DNA of 64,000 nucleotides, from assembly GCA_001803235.1 (NCBI GenBank), contig MHBL01000100.1, forward strand, positions 1-64,000, read 5' to 3'. Position 1 is the first letter of the stretch, and the number at the start of each line of letters is the position of its first letter. Source of the DNA: Lentisphaerae bacterium RIFOXYA12_64_32 (GTDB taxonomy: Bacteria > Verrucomicrobiota > Lentisphaeria > Oligosphaerales > YB12-FULL-65-16). Positions 29,001 through 33,845 of this stretch are shown in pieces. Below the pieces are notes generated by a model. The model saw only the letters and a list, made by a program, of their open reading frames with translations. It had not been told where the DNA came from and did not search any database. The position numbers and the translations under genes are program-made.

Positions 29001-31484
29001 CAATACACCGGTGCCGCTGTTGTCGCTGACCGTGCAGCCCGTCAGAGTCGGGGAAGACTGACTGCAGAACACGCCGTCGGCGCTGTTGCCGGTCACCGTG
29101 CAGTTGGTAAGAGCCGGAGAAGAGATGTCGCATAACACACCGCTGCCGGTAATCGCACTGTTGGCGATCACCGTGCAGTTGACCAGTGTATTCGTATTGT
29201 TGACGCCGGTGCAGGAGATGCCGCCGCCGAACTTCTCCGGGGTGCTCGTGCCATCGGCGTTGCCGGCGGTGACGGTGACGCCGTCGAGCACGCTGTGGTT
29301 CACGCCATTCGCAGAGACCACGTGGTAGGAGTTGTCGCTGTTGTTGGCGAACCCGACATCGTTTCCGTTCAGGTCGCCGCTGAGGATGCTGATATTGGCC
29401 GCGACGTTGCGCTGGGCCAATGCCGTCTCACTGCCGTTGAAGCCGCCGTACACGTTCACGCCGCTTTTCAGCGTGTGGGTTTTGGTGCGTGCGTCGAACG
29501 GGGCCGCATTGCCATAGGCGTCGGTGGTCGCCCGGTAGGTGCCGGCCTTGATCCAGACCTGGTCGCCATACTGCGCCAGTGCGAGAGCGGCGGACACCGT
29601 CTTCTTGGCCGTGGGCCAGGACAGGCCGTCGCCGCTGTCGTTCGGGCGGGTCGCGGCCGCATAGTAGATGGTGCCGGTGGAGATCGGCGTGTAGCCGGCG
29701 GGGGCCTCGTCAATGCCGATGTCCACCTGTCCGCCCACACCTGGCCGGGCATCGCCGTCGATGTCCGTGGCCGGCGCGCCTGCAAGCGTGCCGCGATCGA
29801 TGGCCGCGGAACCGTCACGCAGGTGATAATCCACGACCGTGTAGACATCGCCGTTGGCGACGTAGACGGTGACGTTGCCGACGACCTCGACCGTGGTGGC
29901 GGTGTTGGCCACGACCAGCGCCTGGCTCCGCTGACTGGTGTCGGCGTTGATGAGCCGGCCGACCAGGGCGCCGGGGGTGAACCCGGCGGCGCTGTTGGTC
30001 AGGGTCGTGCGGTTATCGGGTGCGCTGTAACTGGCAGGGCCGCTCCAGGCGCCGGTGATGGCGCTCGGGCCGGCCATGACGAACTTCGGGTCGCCGTCGA
30101 AACAACCGGCCACGCTGCCGAGCGGCAGGATGCTGCCGAACTGCAGGACGCTGTGCATGGCGTTAGTGTCTTCGTCGTAGTAGTCGCCTTGGGGATTGTT
30201 CGCGAACAGGCAGTGGCTCACCGCCGGGTCGGAGGCCGAGTCGGCCTCGTGGACGGCATGCTGCGTGTTGTCAGAGAGAATGCAGTTGGTCAGTTTTGGC
30301 GACGAGGAGTAGCAGAACACGCCGCCGCCGAAGGTCGTCGCGCTGTTGCTACTCAGCGTGCAGTTGGTCAGCGCCGGCGTCGATGCCAAGGCGTAGACGC
30401 CGCCGCCGTAGGCCGTGGCGCTATTGCCGGTGAGCGTGCAGTTGGTCAACAGCGGGAAGGCGGTCTGGCAGAACAGGCCGCCGCCGTAGTCGGCGCTATT
30501 GCCGCTCACCGCGGAGTCCATCAGGTTCGGCGCGGAGGACTCGCAGAAGAGGCCGCCGGCGTAGGAGGCGTGGTTATCGCTCACCACACAGCGGGTCAGT
30601 GTCGGGGAAGAGGAGCCTGTGCACGCTACGCCACCGCCCGCCGCCGTCGCGGTGTTGCCGCTGATCATGCAGTCGGACAGGGTTGGGGCCGAGCTGAAGT
30701 CACAGTAGATACCGCCGCCGCAGAAGTCCGCGCTGTTGCCCGTTATCGTGCAGGCGGTGAGCGCTGGCGCGGACAACCCGCAGAAGACTCCGCCGCCGCC
30801 GTCGGCCGCGTGGTTACCGGTCACCATGCAGTTGGCGAGCGTGTTCGTGCTGTTGATGCCGTTGCAGAAGATGCCGGCGCCGCGGTCGTTCGGGTCCGTG
30901 CCGTTGGCATTGCCGGCGGTGACCGTGACGCCATCGAGCCCGATGTTGGTGATCTTGTCTGCAGACACCACGTGGTAGGCGTTGTCGCTCGGGTCGCCTG
31001 CTGTGCCGAGATCGCCGCTGAGTATAGTGACATTGCCCGCGATGTTGCGCTGGGACAACAACGCCTCGTTGCCGGCAAAGCCGCCGTACACGGCCACGCC
31101 GGGCTTGAGCGCGAAGGTCTTGGTGCGGTTGTCGACCGGAACGCTGCTGCCACTCGGGTCCGTGGTCGGCAGGTAGCTGCCAGCCTTCACCCAGACCTGG
31201 TCTCCGGCGACTGCGGCGTTCATGGCCGTTTGCAGGTCGCCGTAGGCATCACTCCATGACGTGCCAACACCGGTCCCGGCGGGGGTGACGTAAACCGTGG
31301 CGGCCTGCGCCGACCCGGTCCAGACACCGGCACACACGGCCAGCAGCAGTAACGTCACGGCTCGGCGCCGTCGGCAGGCCGCGCCTGGGGTCAATGCGGC
31401 AAGGCCCATCATGCCGGCGAGGCGGTCCAAGGTTCCCCGGCTGCGGCGCGTTCCCACCCCGTGGGTTGGTTTGTTGCTGGTCAT
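17052..31484 (-). CDS. Giant secreted/surface protein: Pmp-like beta-helix blocks, HYR domains and a nine-copy repeat
   Basis: This reading frame of about 4810 residues starts at an ATG preceded by GAGGAG and has a signal peptide ending near GVWTGSAQA. Four right-handed beta-helix blocks lie at about 58-608, 611-1211, 1325-1818 and 3055-3595, built from TNCTLSGNSA..GGGVFC-like repeats as in polymorphic membrane proteins. An unnamed repeat of about 175 residues, ending in motifs like RESPTRAS and SFFDVFTELSVDGGQTW, occurs nine times in three groups of three (about 1825-2355, 2438-2961, 3598-4131). HYR domains (CPDDIT...FPVGVTTV) follow each group. A PKD/cadherin-like region and a C-terminal module (RNMFSLAIEP to YWIRAAEP) end it. 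It is probably a cell-surface or secreted adhesin-like protein (inference). No catalytic motif was seen. Near-identical repeats make assembly error a possibility. Confidence 0.88.
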   Translation of the reverse strand: MTSNKPTHGVGTRRSRGTLDRLAGMMGLAALTPGAACRRRRAVTLLLLAVCAGVWTGSAQAATVYVTPAGTGVGTSWSDAYGDLQTAMNAAVAGDQVWVKAGSYLPTTDPSGSSVPVDNRTKTFALKPGVAVYGGFAGNEALLSQRNIAGNVTILSGDLGTAGDPSDNAYHVVSADKITNIGLDGVTVTAGNANGTDPNDRGAGIFCNGINSTNTLANCMVTGNHAADGGGGVFCGLSAPALTACTITGNSADFCGGGIYCDFSSAPTLSDCMISGNTATAAGGGVACTGSSSPTLTRCVVSDNHASYAGGLFCESSAPNLMDSAVSGNSADYGGGLFCQTAFPLLTNCTLTGNSATAYGGGVYALASTPALTNCTLSSNSATTFGGGVFCYSSSPKLTNCILSDNTQHAVHEADSASDPAVSHCLFANNPQGDYYDEDTNAMHSVLQFGSILPLGSVAGCFDGDPKFVMAGPSAITGAWSGPASYSAPDNRTTLTNSAAGFTPGALVGRLINADTSQRSQALVVANTATTVEVVGNVTVYVANGDVYTVVDYHLRDGSAAIDRGTLAGAPATDIDGDARPGVGGQVDIGIDEAPAGYTPISTGTIYYAAATRPNDSGDGLSWPTAKKTVSAALALAQYGDQVWIKAGTYRATTDAYGNAAPFDARTKTHTLKSGVNVYGGFNGSETALAQRNVAANISILSGDLNGNDVGFANNSDNSYHVVSANGVNHSVLDGVTVTAGNADGTSTPEKFGGGISCTGVNNTNTLVNCTVIANSAITGSGVLCDISSPALTNCTVTGNSADGVFCSQSSPTLTGCTVSDNSGTGVLCFLYSAPTLTNCTVNDNSDRGVDCGFFSSLTLTDCTVSGNSAGGVSCSFYGTATLTGCTVSSNSNSGVSCSYYASATLTDCTISGNRTSYQGGGLNGNAGASLTLTNCAVSGNRASSGGGLWCAGNPWVGNSELSMTNCTVSDNVASAGGGLWFASTSPELVNCIFHDNTSQAIYKFAPLSAADQAMLASLPPEVLYAFEALGFGLIDDSRAAIIHCLFYGNPNGDVCVGGSIVVTGATAINALVGNSGNVTGNPKFVMDGPAGTTGTWTAPASYNAPSNRTTLTNAAAAFVPGALAGQLINVDTSQPLQTLVAANSATTVEVVGNVAAYAGSGDTYRLVDYHLRNGSAALDRGRTAGAPTTDFDGDARPGSDSLVDIGADEADGSFVPGTGGLLPVSYAQVSAAARFGTFSVFYHADSAMGGVRSVRLFYRRNGGDWTEYGTSFTASPIDFDTSTTGGPGVYEFYTQAMDNNGNEEEPHAVPDGQTVVITSFIGSRVYVDDSATGTQTGADWANALHSLQAGLTVATAFSVSQIWVATGRYLPSQDGTGNPAPTDPRTCTFALPSDVELFGGFSGTEALLSERPNPGHPTLLSGDLGTVGDTSDNSYHVVTLNGTYYARLDGFTVTSGNAAGNYPNNQGGGVYCYDVNGTNTLANCMLIDNNAGYGGGGLYCYGSALVLNACVLSGNHAVYGAGMSCDASAPVLNGCTLNDNRADSQGGGLYYNDNTTMVLVNCMVSGNSAIFGGGLLGNANTTSLLTNCTFSSNTASLGGGVFCNDGATGVLTNCLLSDNTGHGVYEYTAAADLTVTHCLFNANPNGDYWDEGTTSLTGAALINAIPDGQATGNVDGDPTFAMNGPGGITGSWTAAPSYDALLDRTILTTGADTFTPDALAGQFINADTSQRRQALIIGNTDTQVAVWGDHSYAGGGAGGPAAFRVIDYRLDSGSAAIDTGTAGASVPATDIAGDLRPIDIPNQGANGTATEFDIGAYEVVTVAAPQLPGLEMFFTQALQPPPQAMLACRAPWQTQFANGVIFRDLRLSAFTAGFPLPAMGATDTQSMGCEAMLDVSSDGGTTFLRVQCAAQMTVRTTGRPETNGTQFFDTEMLQLDLSGGALPAGMMLRESPSKASLGRMTVRLVPGGYMISSFFDIFTEVSLDGGQNWSPSPESWRFELRRFGTTVSAIGAPTRLLPSPMAQYASAPDQTLQFTNGALVSNVSQTQFSAAQLPPISGTIQRQSLDAVMRLKLSLDEGQSFLELHGACSMVISRACADSGANGLLDTEMVSLDFTDMEWPPYVMLRESPTRPSRGITRVQAQPDGTFRIQSFFDVFFEISQDGGQSWAASNEPLRLEAIPVATSNPFPTSGIPPSGSVYADPSALFAAFSGGVLVRHLNLHDFLDAIPLPAPDASATRVLNASVDFELSRNGGLSWDRYACVAFTTLRVSSSTDSGSTRYFDTEMLSLLLTGGSLPAGIMLRESPTRASTGRTSVTGNPMSGPFFIDSFFDVFTELSVDGGQTWLPASTSGLLRLEPTQSLTMTCPDDITLAAPDASGAVVSYAAPVTEGGCAPVTVTSVPPSGSRFPVGVTTVVSTATDACGQTAECRFTVTVQPSLTPGFEMFFPDALLLPPQGLFVSMAPWQSQFANGVVLSDLRLRAFTGGLPPPAPGTSTTESIGCEAMLDLSLDGGATFQAIHCQSQMTLRTTGGTPTGTVQFFDTEMLRLDFFSGNLPASVQLRESPTRASLGGATLRTVPGGCMISSFFDIFTELSLDGGQTWLPAADSCRVELRRDPTTVAVLQAPTPLLPSPMARFASAPEQALRFNNGTVLRHLRQTLFSTAVSPPAPGADQTQSVDAIMDWEFSFDDGRNFQAKRSACRLEIRRGCADSGANGLFETEMLSFNFAEFEFIAIRESPTEPSHGMISLQPRLDGTYDIQSFFDVFFEVSLDGGQTWSAASTAPLRLEESPVATPNSFTTADFPPADGVYADSADLFAMFADSTQVRQVKLYDFTLASPLPAPGTSTTHEFSSAVDFALSSDGGLTWDRYACVASTTWRVSSGTDFGQTRFFDTEMLQLNIAGGNLPSGVMIRESPTRASTGRVCVTGSAMGGQFQIASFFDVFIELSTDGGQTWQPTQRGPGTLRLEPLPLLTIICPDDVTVKAPTANGVVVSYAAPVAAGGCAPVTVTSVPPSGSLFPVGVTTVVITATDACGQTAGCRFTVTVEAPPVPEPHAIFVKTDGTGAGTSWNDAYGDLQTAMAAAVSGDQIWVKAGTYTPTTGTDQAICFELKSGVEVYGSFAGNETLLSQRQIAAHPTILSGDLNGDDVGFTNNGDNSYHVVCIDGVVNTVFDGFTVTAGNADGAYPNNIGGGIYCAAADSTNTLANCTVLGNSAERGGGVSCYVSSPTLMGCAVSGNSAGTGGGLYGEGSSPTLMGCAVSGNSAGTGGGVFCFMQSSTVLTNCSVSGNSADVGGGVFLSMGAAATLTNCTLSGNSAESVGGGLYCQTNATTLTNCVLSGNSAGAFGGAVSCGYSDALVLTNCTLSGNSAGTHGGGIYTYITTALALTNCILSNNTQHAVYEYGIDADPVLTHCLLYGNQDGDYLDEGTTTLTGAAAINALPGNNGNLAGDPKFVMDTPGVTGTWTAAASFDGVSNRTTFTDSAAAFSPGALVGRLVNPDTSQRRQALIVSNTATQVVVWGNHPYAGSGDTFRFVDYRLGAGSAAIDTGTGGAGVPATDIVGNARPLDTPSQGANGTGTEFDIGAYESTSGQPPVLAGYEMFFHEAWLLPPEGVLVGAAPWQVLFASGVIVRDLRLRAFGPGLPLPAPGTTETRSLACEAMLDLSLDGGITFQPVQCSAQMTVRTTGQTETDGVRFFDTEMLQLDLAGGTLPTGLLLRESPTLASTGHTTVRAAPGGEMISSFFDIFTEISLDGGQNWSPSAEPWQAELRGDPTLGPAVAAPTPRLPPLLCQYVSPPDQPLLFANGAALRNVRQTLFTATVLPPGPGPAQTLTTDAVMDLELSLDGGVDFQVLRAACRMDIRWACADSGASGLLDAETVTFEFDREGVMIRESPTLLSRGLTSVQPQADGTYRIYSFFDVFTELSVDGGQSWSPASNGPLHLEATPVATPHAFATPDLLPPPGSVYADRTALFAVFPGGVQLRHLTQYGFAESIPLPAPGASSTRQLAEPVDFELSQDGGQTWQRCTCAPTTTWRVTGLTVPGNTRYFDTEILSLVLTGGTLPPGMMIRESPTRASTGRTSVTEKPTGGQFPALIDSFFDVFTELSVDGGQTWQPALSVPGTLRLEPLPALTITCPDDITIEAPDAGGAVVTYAAPVPAGGFAPVTVTSVPLSGSLFPVGVTTVVCTASDGAGQTAECRFTVTVQAPLVIGGVSPGTATGTGTATVTVAGPTSVSEGATLQFGVTASGGRAPYHYQWTLAGAAAPGSGDSPTYAYHPDFDTVQHPDVSQDKVLACTVTDSGGHPAAIATWQTLRIADVDRPCGQPLIAINPATPQTLDNLSASILQAPTDPDGDVVTGYGYIWDIPGEGLPIAGNPLSHTHTRKGQVWRLTVRALTNPYQAGEVESSNAATAEITIGNTPPEALSPWGLEVNQNGALNLQVGGLDPDVDDGIDTLLFSAASAPAHGTLEAFDAATGTAVYRPDAGFTGNDSFTFRVSDGTAASIAVEVPIYVSATTGWLVALSTTNTATPGVQFGVEPDATPDFDARFDRLAPAAPASGGYTAFINEGNPLLDGLERDMRGTAQGTKWLLEVVSGEAPVLLVWDDTVWDDTDIPHLRLWEVAQPSTNAPRLPGTTIAMDATRQLEVLAPSPRYFVIGTTASFELRLKQGRNMFSLAIEPTDPAVDSVLAAPDRPGVVYVGVVWEFHDSRYAVATELHAMKGYLVYVPEAVNLVVEGSPPATTLLPLDTDWNFVGPAARCRAPANSALRGPYWWWNPDSDAYELTWYDEYLEVGRGYWIRAAEPVTLDFGP

Positions 31485-31736
31485 GAGAACTCCTCTATTC
31501 GTATTGGTTCTGCGCCGGCTGGCGCTCAAGGCCCGGTCGCATAGCTTCCGCTCGAGTTCACGCTTCAGCGTGTCACGGGACAGCCTGAAGGCTGAACTCT
31601 GACCCGGCCCTGGCGCCGCCATTCCCGGTCCCCGGCATTTTCGACGCCGATTTCGGTTTGGGCTCAGGGCTCAGACTTGTCCTTTGGGAAGACTATATCT
31701 ATATAAAGACTATAGGTTGTGGCTGGATCGTTTGAT

Positions 31737-31777
31737 ATGGGGTGAAACCCTGCCATCCCATGGGGTGAAACCCTACC
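31737..31777. repeat. Two direct copies of an 18-base word
   Basis: ATGGGGTGAAACCCTGCC at 31737-31754 and ATGGGGTGAAACCCTACC at 31760-31777 differ at one base. Each contains the palindromic core GGGGTGAAACCC. The pair lies upstream of the giant gene, so regulatory sites or decayed repeats are both possible. Nothing more can be supported. Confidence 0.6.
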
Positions 31778-31900
31778 GTCGACAAGGTTGGGTCCTCTGA
31801 ACACGTTCTCGATTGCGAGCCGGACTACGAGTGCGATTACGATTGCCGGGCGTGGACTCAACCCTTGGACCTCTGGGCCTCTTTTCCCGTGATGCGTCAG

Positions 31901-31988
31901 CGAAGGTGGGCGCCGGGCCTCCTGACCCGGCGCGCTGTGGCGACGCGACCGAACCAGGCCAGGCCGGGAGACCTGGCCTCTACCTTGG
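31901..31988 (-). repeat. Dispersed repeat D, copy 3 (inverted relative to copy 1)
   Basis: The reverse complement of this stretch matches 13138-13223 with only a few changes, including the paired motifs GGCCAGGTCTCCCGGCC and GCCGGGTCAGGAGGCCCGGC. It lies in the 871-base gap between the giant protein gene and the VapB-like gene. Confidence 0.8.
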
Positions 31989-32081
31989 ACTCCGAACTTA
32001 GCGCTACGCGCAACTGGGGACCATGGTCCATTGTCCATAGTCCTTGCAGCACAGTAACATGTGTAGCATTTCCGAGACGTC

Positions 32082-32232
32082 ATGTTACTCGAGGGCTGCT
32101 CTGCGCCGCCGCCCGGCTCGTCCGGGCGGGGCGACGATTGGGGGAAAAGGGGCGGTGCGTCCGCCCTCTTTCCCCCAATCGTCGCCCCGCGGGCGCAAGA
32201 CCCGCGGCGGCGCGAACCGGCGCGAGTAACAT
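32082..32232. mobile_element. Element L: nested palindromes bounded by ATGTTACTCG / CGAGTAACAT
   Basis: Three sets of inverted repeats are nested: outer ATGTTACTCG (32082-32091) with its complement at 32223-32232, middle CGCCGCCGC (32104-32112) with 32204-32212, and perfect 22-base inner arms at 32126-32147 and 32169-32190 (GCGGGGCGACGATTGGGGGA and two more bases). The whole is 151 bases, without coding content. Its organisation is like element G (TIR plus long core hairpin) but the sequence differs. Confidence 0.85.
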
Positions 32233-32240
32233 CAACCTAT

Positions 32241-32280
32241 AACCGGCCGGTCCGCCGGCCGGGGGGCGCTGACGTATTAC
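32241..32280 (-). repeat. Short palindromic repeat, GCGTCAGCG family, copy 3
   Basis: Read on the minus strand it gives TAATACGTCAGCGCCCCCC followed by a GGCCGGCGGACCGGCC hairpin. Its order and spacing match the copy at 56001-56048. It lies directly beside element L, upstream of the VapB-like gene. Confidence 0.72.
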
Positions 32281-32355
32281 CCCCGGGAGTCCGCCATCGT
32301 TGGTGGTCACACAGGATATGTGCTACCTTATTATGTGGAAACAGGAGACGCGACG

Positions 32356-32580
32356 ATGAAGAACGTGACGCTGGCCATCGATGAGGAATTGATTGAGCGA
32401 GGACGCACGTATGCCCGGGAACACCAGACCTCCCTGAACGCGCTGCTCCGCGACCTGCTGCAGCGGGCTGTTAGCGAGGAGCGTGAATCATGGTTGTCTG
32501 AATGCTTCACGAAGATGGACCGCGCCAAGGGCCACTCGCGGGGCAAGCGTTGGACGCGAGAGGACCTGTACAATGGCTAA
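32356..32580 (+). CDS. Ribbon-helix-helix antitoxin, VapB-like
   Basis: The 74-residue protein begins MKNVTLAIDEELIERGRTYA, a short beta strand plus helix typical of ribbon-helix-helix DNA-binding antitoxins, followed by helices (LNALLRDLLQRAV) and a charged tail. The ATG is preceded by AGGAG. The following PIN-domain gene overlaps its 3' end by eight bases, the usual antitoxin-toxin layout. It would bind and neutralise the toxin and repress the shared promoter. The partner gene supports the call more than the sequence itself does. Confidence 0.82.
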   Translation: MKNVTLAIDEELIERGRTYAREHQTSLNALLRDLLQRAVSEERESWLSECFTKMDRAKGHSRGKRWTREDLYNG

Positions 32581-32989
32581 GGCCTTCCTCGACACCAACG
32601 TCCTCGCCTATGCGTCGGATCAGGACTCGCCCGCCAAGCGCAAGGCAGCGCGCGCACTGATCCTCGACCTCAGCCGCGAGATTCCCCCTTGCATCTCGAC
32701 ACAGATCGTCCAGGAGTTCTATGTCACGGCGACCCGAAAGCTGGGCATCGAGCCGCTCCACGCCAAGGACATCATCCACTCGTTCCGGCATTTCGAGATT
32801 GTCACCATCACCGTGGACGACATCAGCCGCGCCATCGACGGCAACATCCTGTGGCAAGTGTCCTTCTGGGACGCCCTGGTGATTGCCGCGGCCCAGAAGG
32901 CCCGGTGCGAGTTGCTCTACAGCGAAGACCTATCGGACGGGCGAGTCATCGACGGCCTGGAAATCCGCAACCCGTTCAAGGGCCTGTGA
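32573..32989 (+). CDS. PIN-domain ribonuclease toxin, VapC-like
   Basis: This is a 138-residue PIN-domain protein. Its acidic metal-binding residues are visible in FLDTNVLAYASD (first Asp), STQIVQEFYV (Glu), FWDALVIAAA (Asp) and LYSEDLSDG (Asp), in the expected order. Such toxins cut RNA, often tRNA or rRNA loops. The start at 32573 overlaps the antitoxin stop; the upstream open frame is out of register with the family. VapBC pairs may stabilise genomic regions or act in stress and phage defence. Here the pair sits among palindromic elements next to an efflux operon. Confidence 0.88.
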   Translation: MAKAFLDTNVLAYASDQDSPAKRKAARALILDLSREIPPCISTQIVQEFYVTATRKLGIEPLHAKDIIHSFRHFEIVTITVDDISRAIDGNILWQVSFWDALVIAAAQKARCELLYSEDLSDGRVIDGLEIRNPFKGL

Positions 32990-33003
32990 GACGCACCTGT
33001 TGT

Positions 33004-33055
33004 CCAGAACTCACCGCCCCGAGCATGACAGCCGGACAACCTGAACTCCCACGCC
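33004..33055 (+). repeat. Repeat H, solo copy
   Basis: CCAGAACTCACCGCCCCGAG, then CCGGACAACCTGAACTCCC, match the left end of element H at 38319-38364 and, inverted, its right end near 38561-38593. Only one end is present here. It lies in the gap between the VapC-like gene and the convergent DUF6951-like gene. Confidence 0.65.
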
Positions 33056-33105
33056 GTATGGCGAAATGCGGCTCGCGATCCAAGGCGGGACGGTGTGCCG
33101 GAACC

Positions 33106-33131
33106 GGCTCGCGATACGCTCGCGCTCCAGG
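33106..33131 (+). repeat. REP-like unit (GCTCGCGATACGCTCGCGCTCC)
   Basis: A single copy of the 22-base unit that recurs in the ars region. A degenerate copy beginning GGCTCGCGATCC precedes it at about 33070. The identical core links this site to the transposase-associated arrays around 48-49 kb. Confidence 0.75.
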
Positions 33132-33142
33132 GCGGGACGGTG

Positions 33143-33475
33143 TCACTCGGCCGTGATACGCATACTGATGTCTTTGGGCAACGCCACGCCGGCGGCCACC
33201 TGCATGGCCTTGAACGTCGCGACCGGCACCACGCACGCGGCGCAGCAGCCCTTGAGCGCTTCGCGCGCCGTGGTCAGCACCACGCCGTCGCTGCCGGCGC
33301 CGAGTTCGGCATAGCCGTCCACCGGACCTTTGGCGGTCAGTGCCTCACCGAACCGACGGGCCTTCTCGCAGCCGCTGGCGATCTTGAACGTGACATTCTG
33401 AGTGTCCTCACTCTCGGCCTGGATACGGGTCTGGAACCCGCAGATCCCGGCGTCGACCTCGACTTCTGCATTCAT
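33143..33475 (-). CDS. DUF6951-type small cysteine protein
   Basis: The 110-residue protein has MNAEVEVDAGICGFQTRIQA at the start, a conserved Cys in SGCEKARRF, then CCAACVVPVATFKAMQVAAG and ALPKDISMRI at the end. This matches the small family with an N-terminal CGF motif and a later CxxC-VP motif, found mostly in anaerobes and of unknown function. The cysteines suggest metal or cluster binding (inference). AGGAGA precedes the start. The gene follows the small CxxC protein at 33497 by 21 bases, downstream of the RND efflux genes, so it may belong to the same transcript. Confidence 0.75.
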   Translation of the reverse strand: MNAEVEVDAGICGFQTRIQAESEDTQNVTFKIASGCEKARRFGEALTAKGPVDGYAELGAGSDGVVLTTAREALKGCCAACVVPVATFKAMQVAAGVALPKDISMRITAE

Positions 33476-33496
33476 ATGGTTCTCCTCTGAGCCACG

Positions 33497-33769
33497 TCAG
33501 CCGTGGCCGTCTATGGCGATGGACAACACCAGCTTCGCCAGACTCAGGTCGTAGCAGTCCCGGTAGCGCGCACAGGCCACGCACCGGTCCCACTGCTCGC
33601 GGTCAACCGTAATCGAGCGGCCGGCGGGCCCGATGCCCTTGCTCTGCACCAAGACCTGAACGGCCTTGCCCCGTAACGGCTGGTCGTACTCAAGCTGCTC
33701 GATATCGGGGAAGATGCCCCCGCAGCAGGGCGGCGCATCTGATGTGATTGCCCGTCCCTCACTTGTCAT
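33497..33769 (-). CDS. Small CxxC protein of unknown function
   Basis: The 90-residue product is not recognised. Visible features are a CCGG pair near the start and a C-terminal motif CVACARYRDCYDLSLAKL, a possible zinc or iron-sulfur site with three cysteines. No membrane segment or signal peptide is present. It lies between the RND permease gene (76 bases upstream) and the DUF6951-like gene (21 bases downstream), all on the minus strand. This suggests co-transcription, not a known role in efflux. Confidence 0.62.
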   Translation of the reverse strand: MTSEGRAITSDAPPCCGGIFPDIEQLEYDQPLRGKAVQVLVQSKGIGPAGRSITVDREQWDRCVACARYRDCYDLSLAKLVLSIAIDGHG

Positions 33770-33845
33770 CGGACTGTGTAGACCATGCCGTCACCCGTCC
33801 TGGGGCGGGAACGTCCTGGCGATGAGACCGGCCCGACGCACCCCT

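Noticed and set aside
29295-31259. Plus-strand open frames opposite the giant protein gene
   Set aside because: They follow the repeat periodicity of the minus-strand protein and show no independent domain features.
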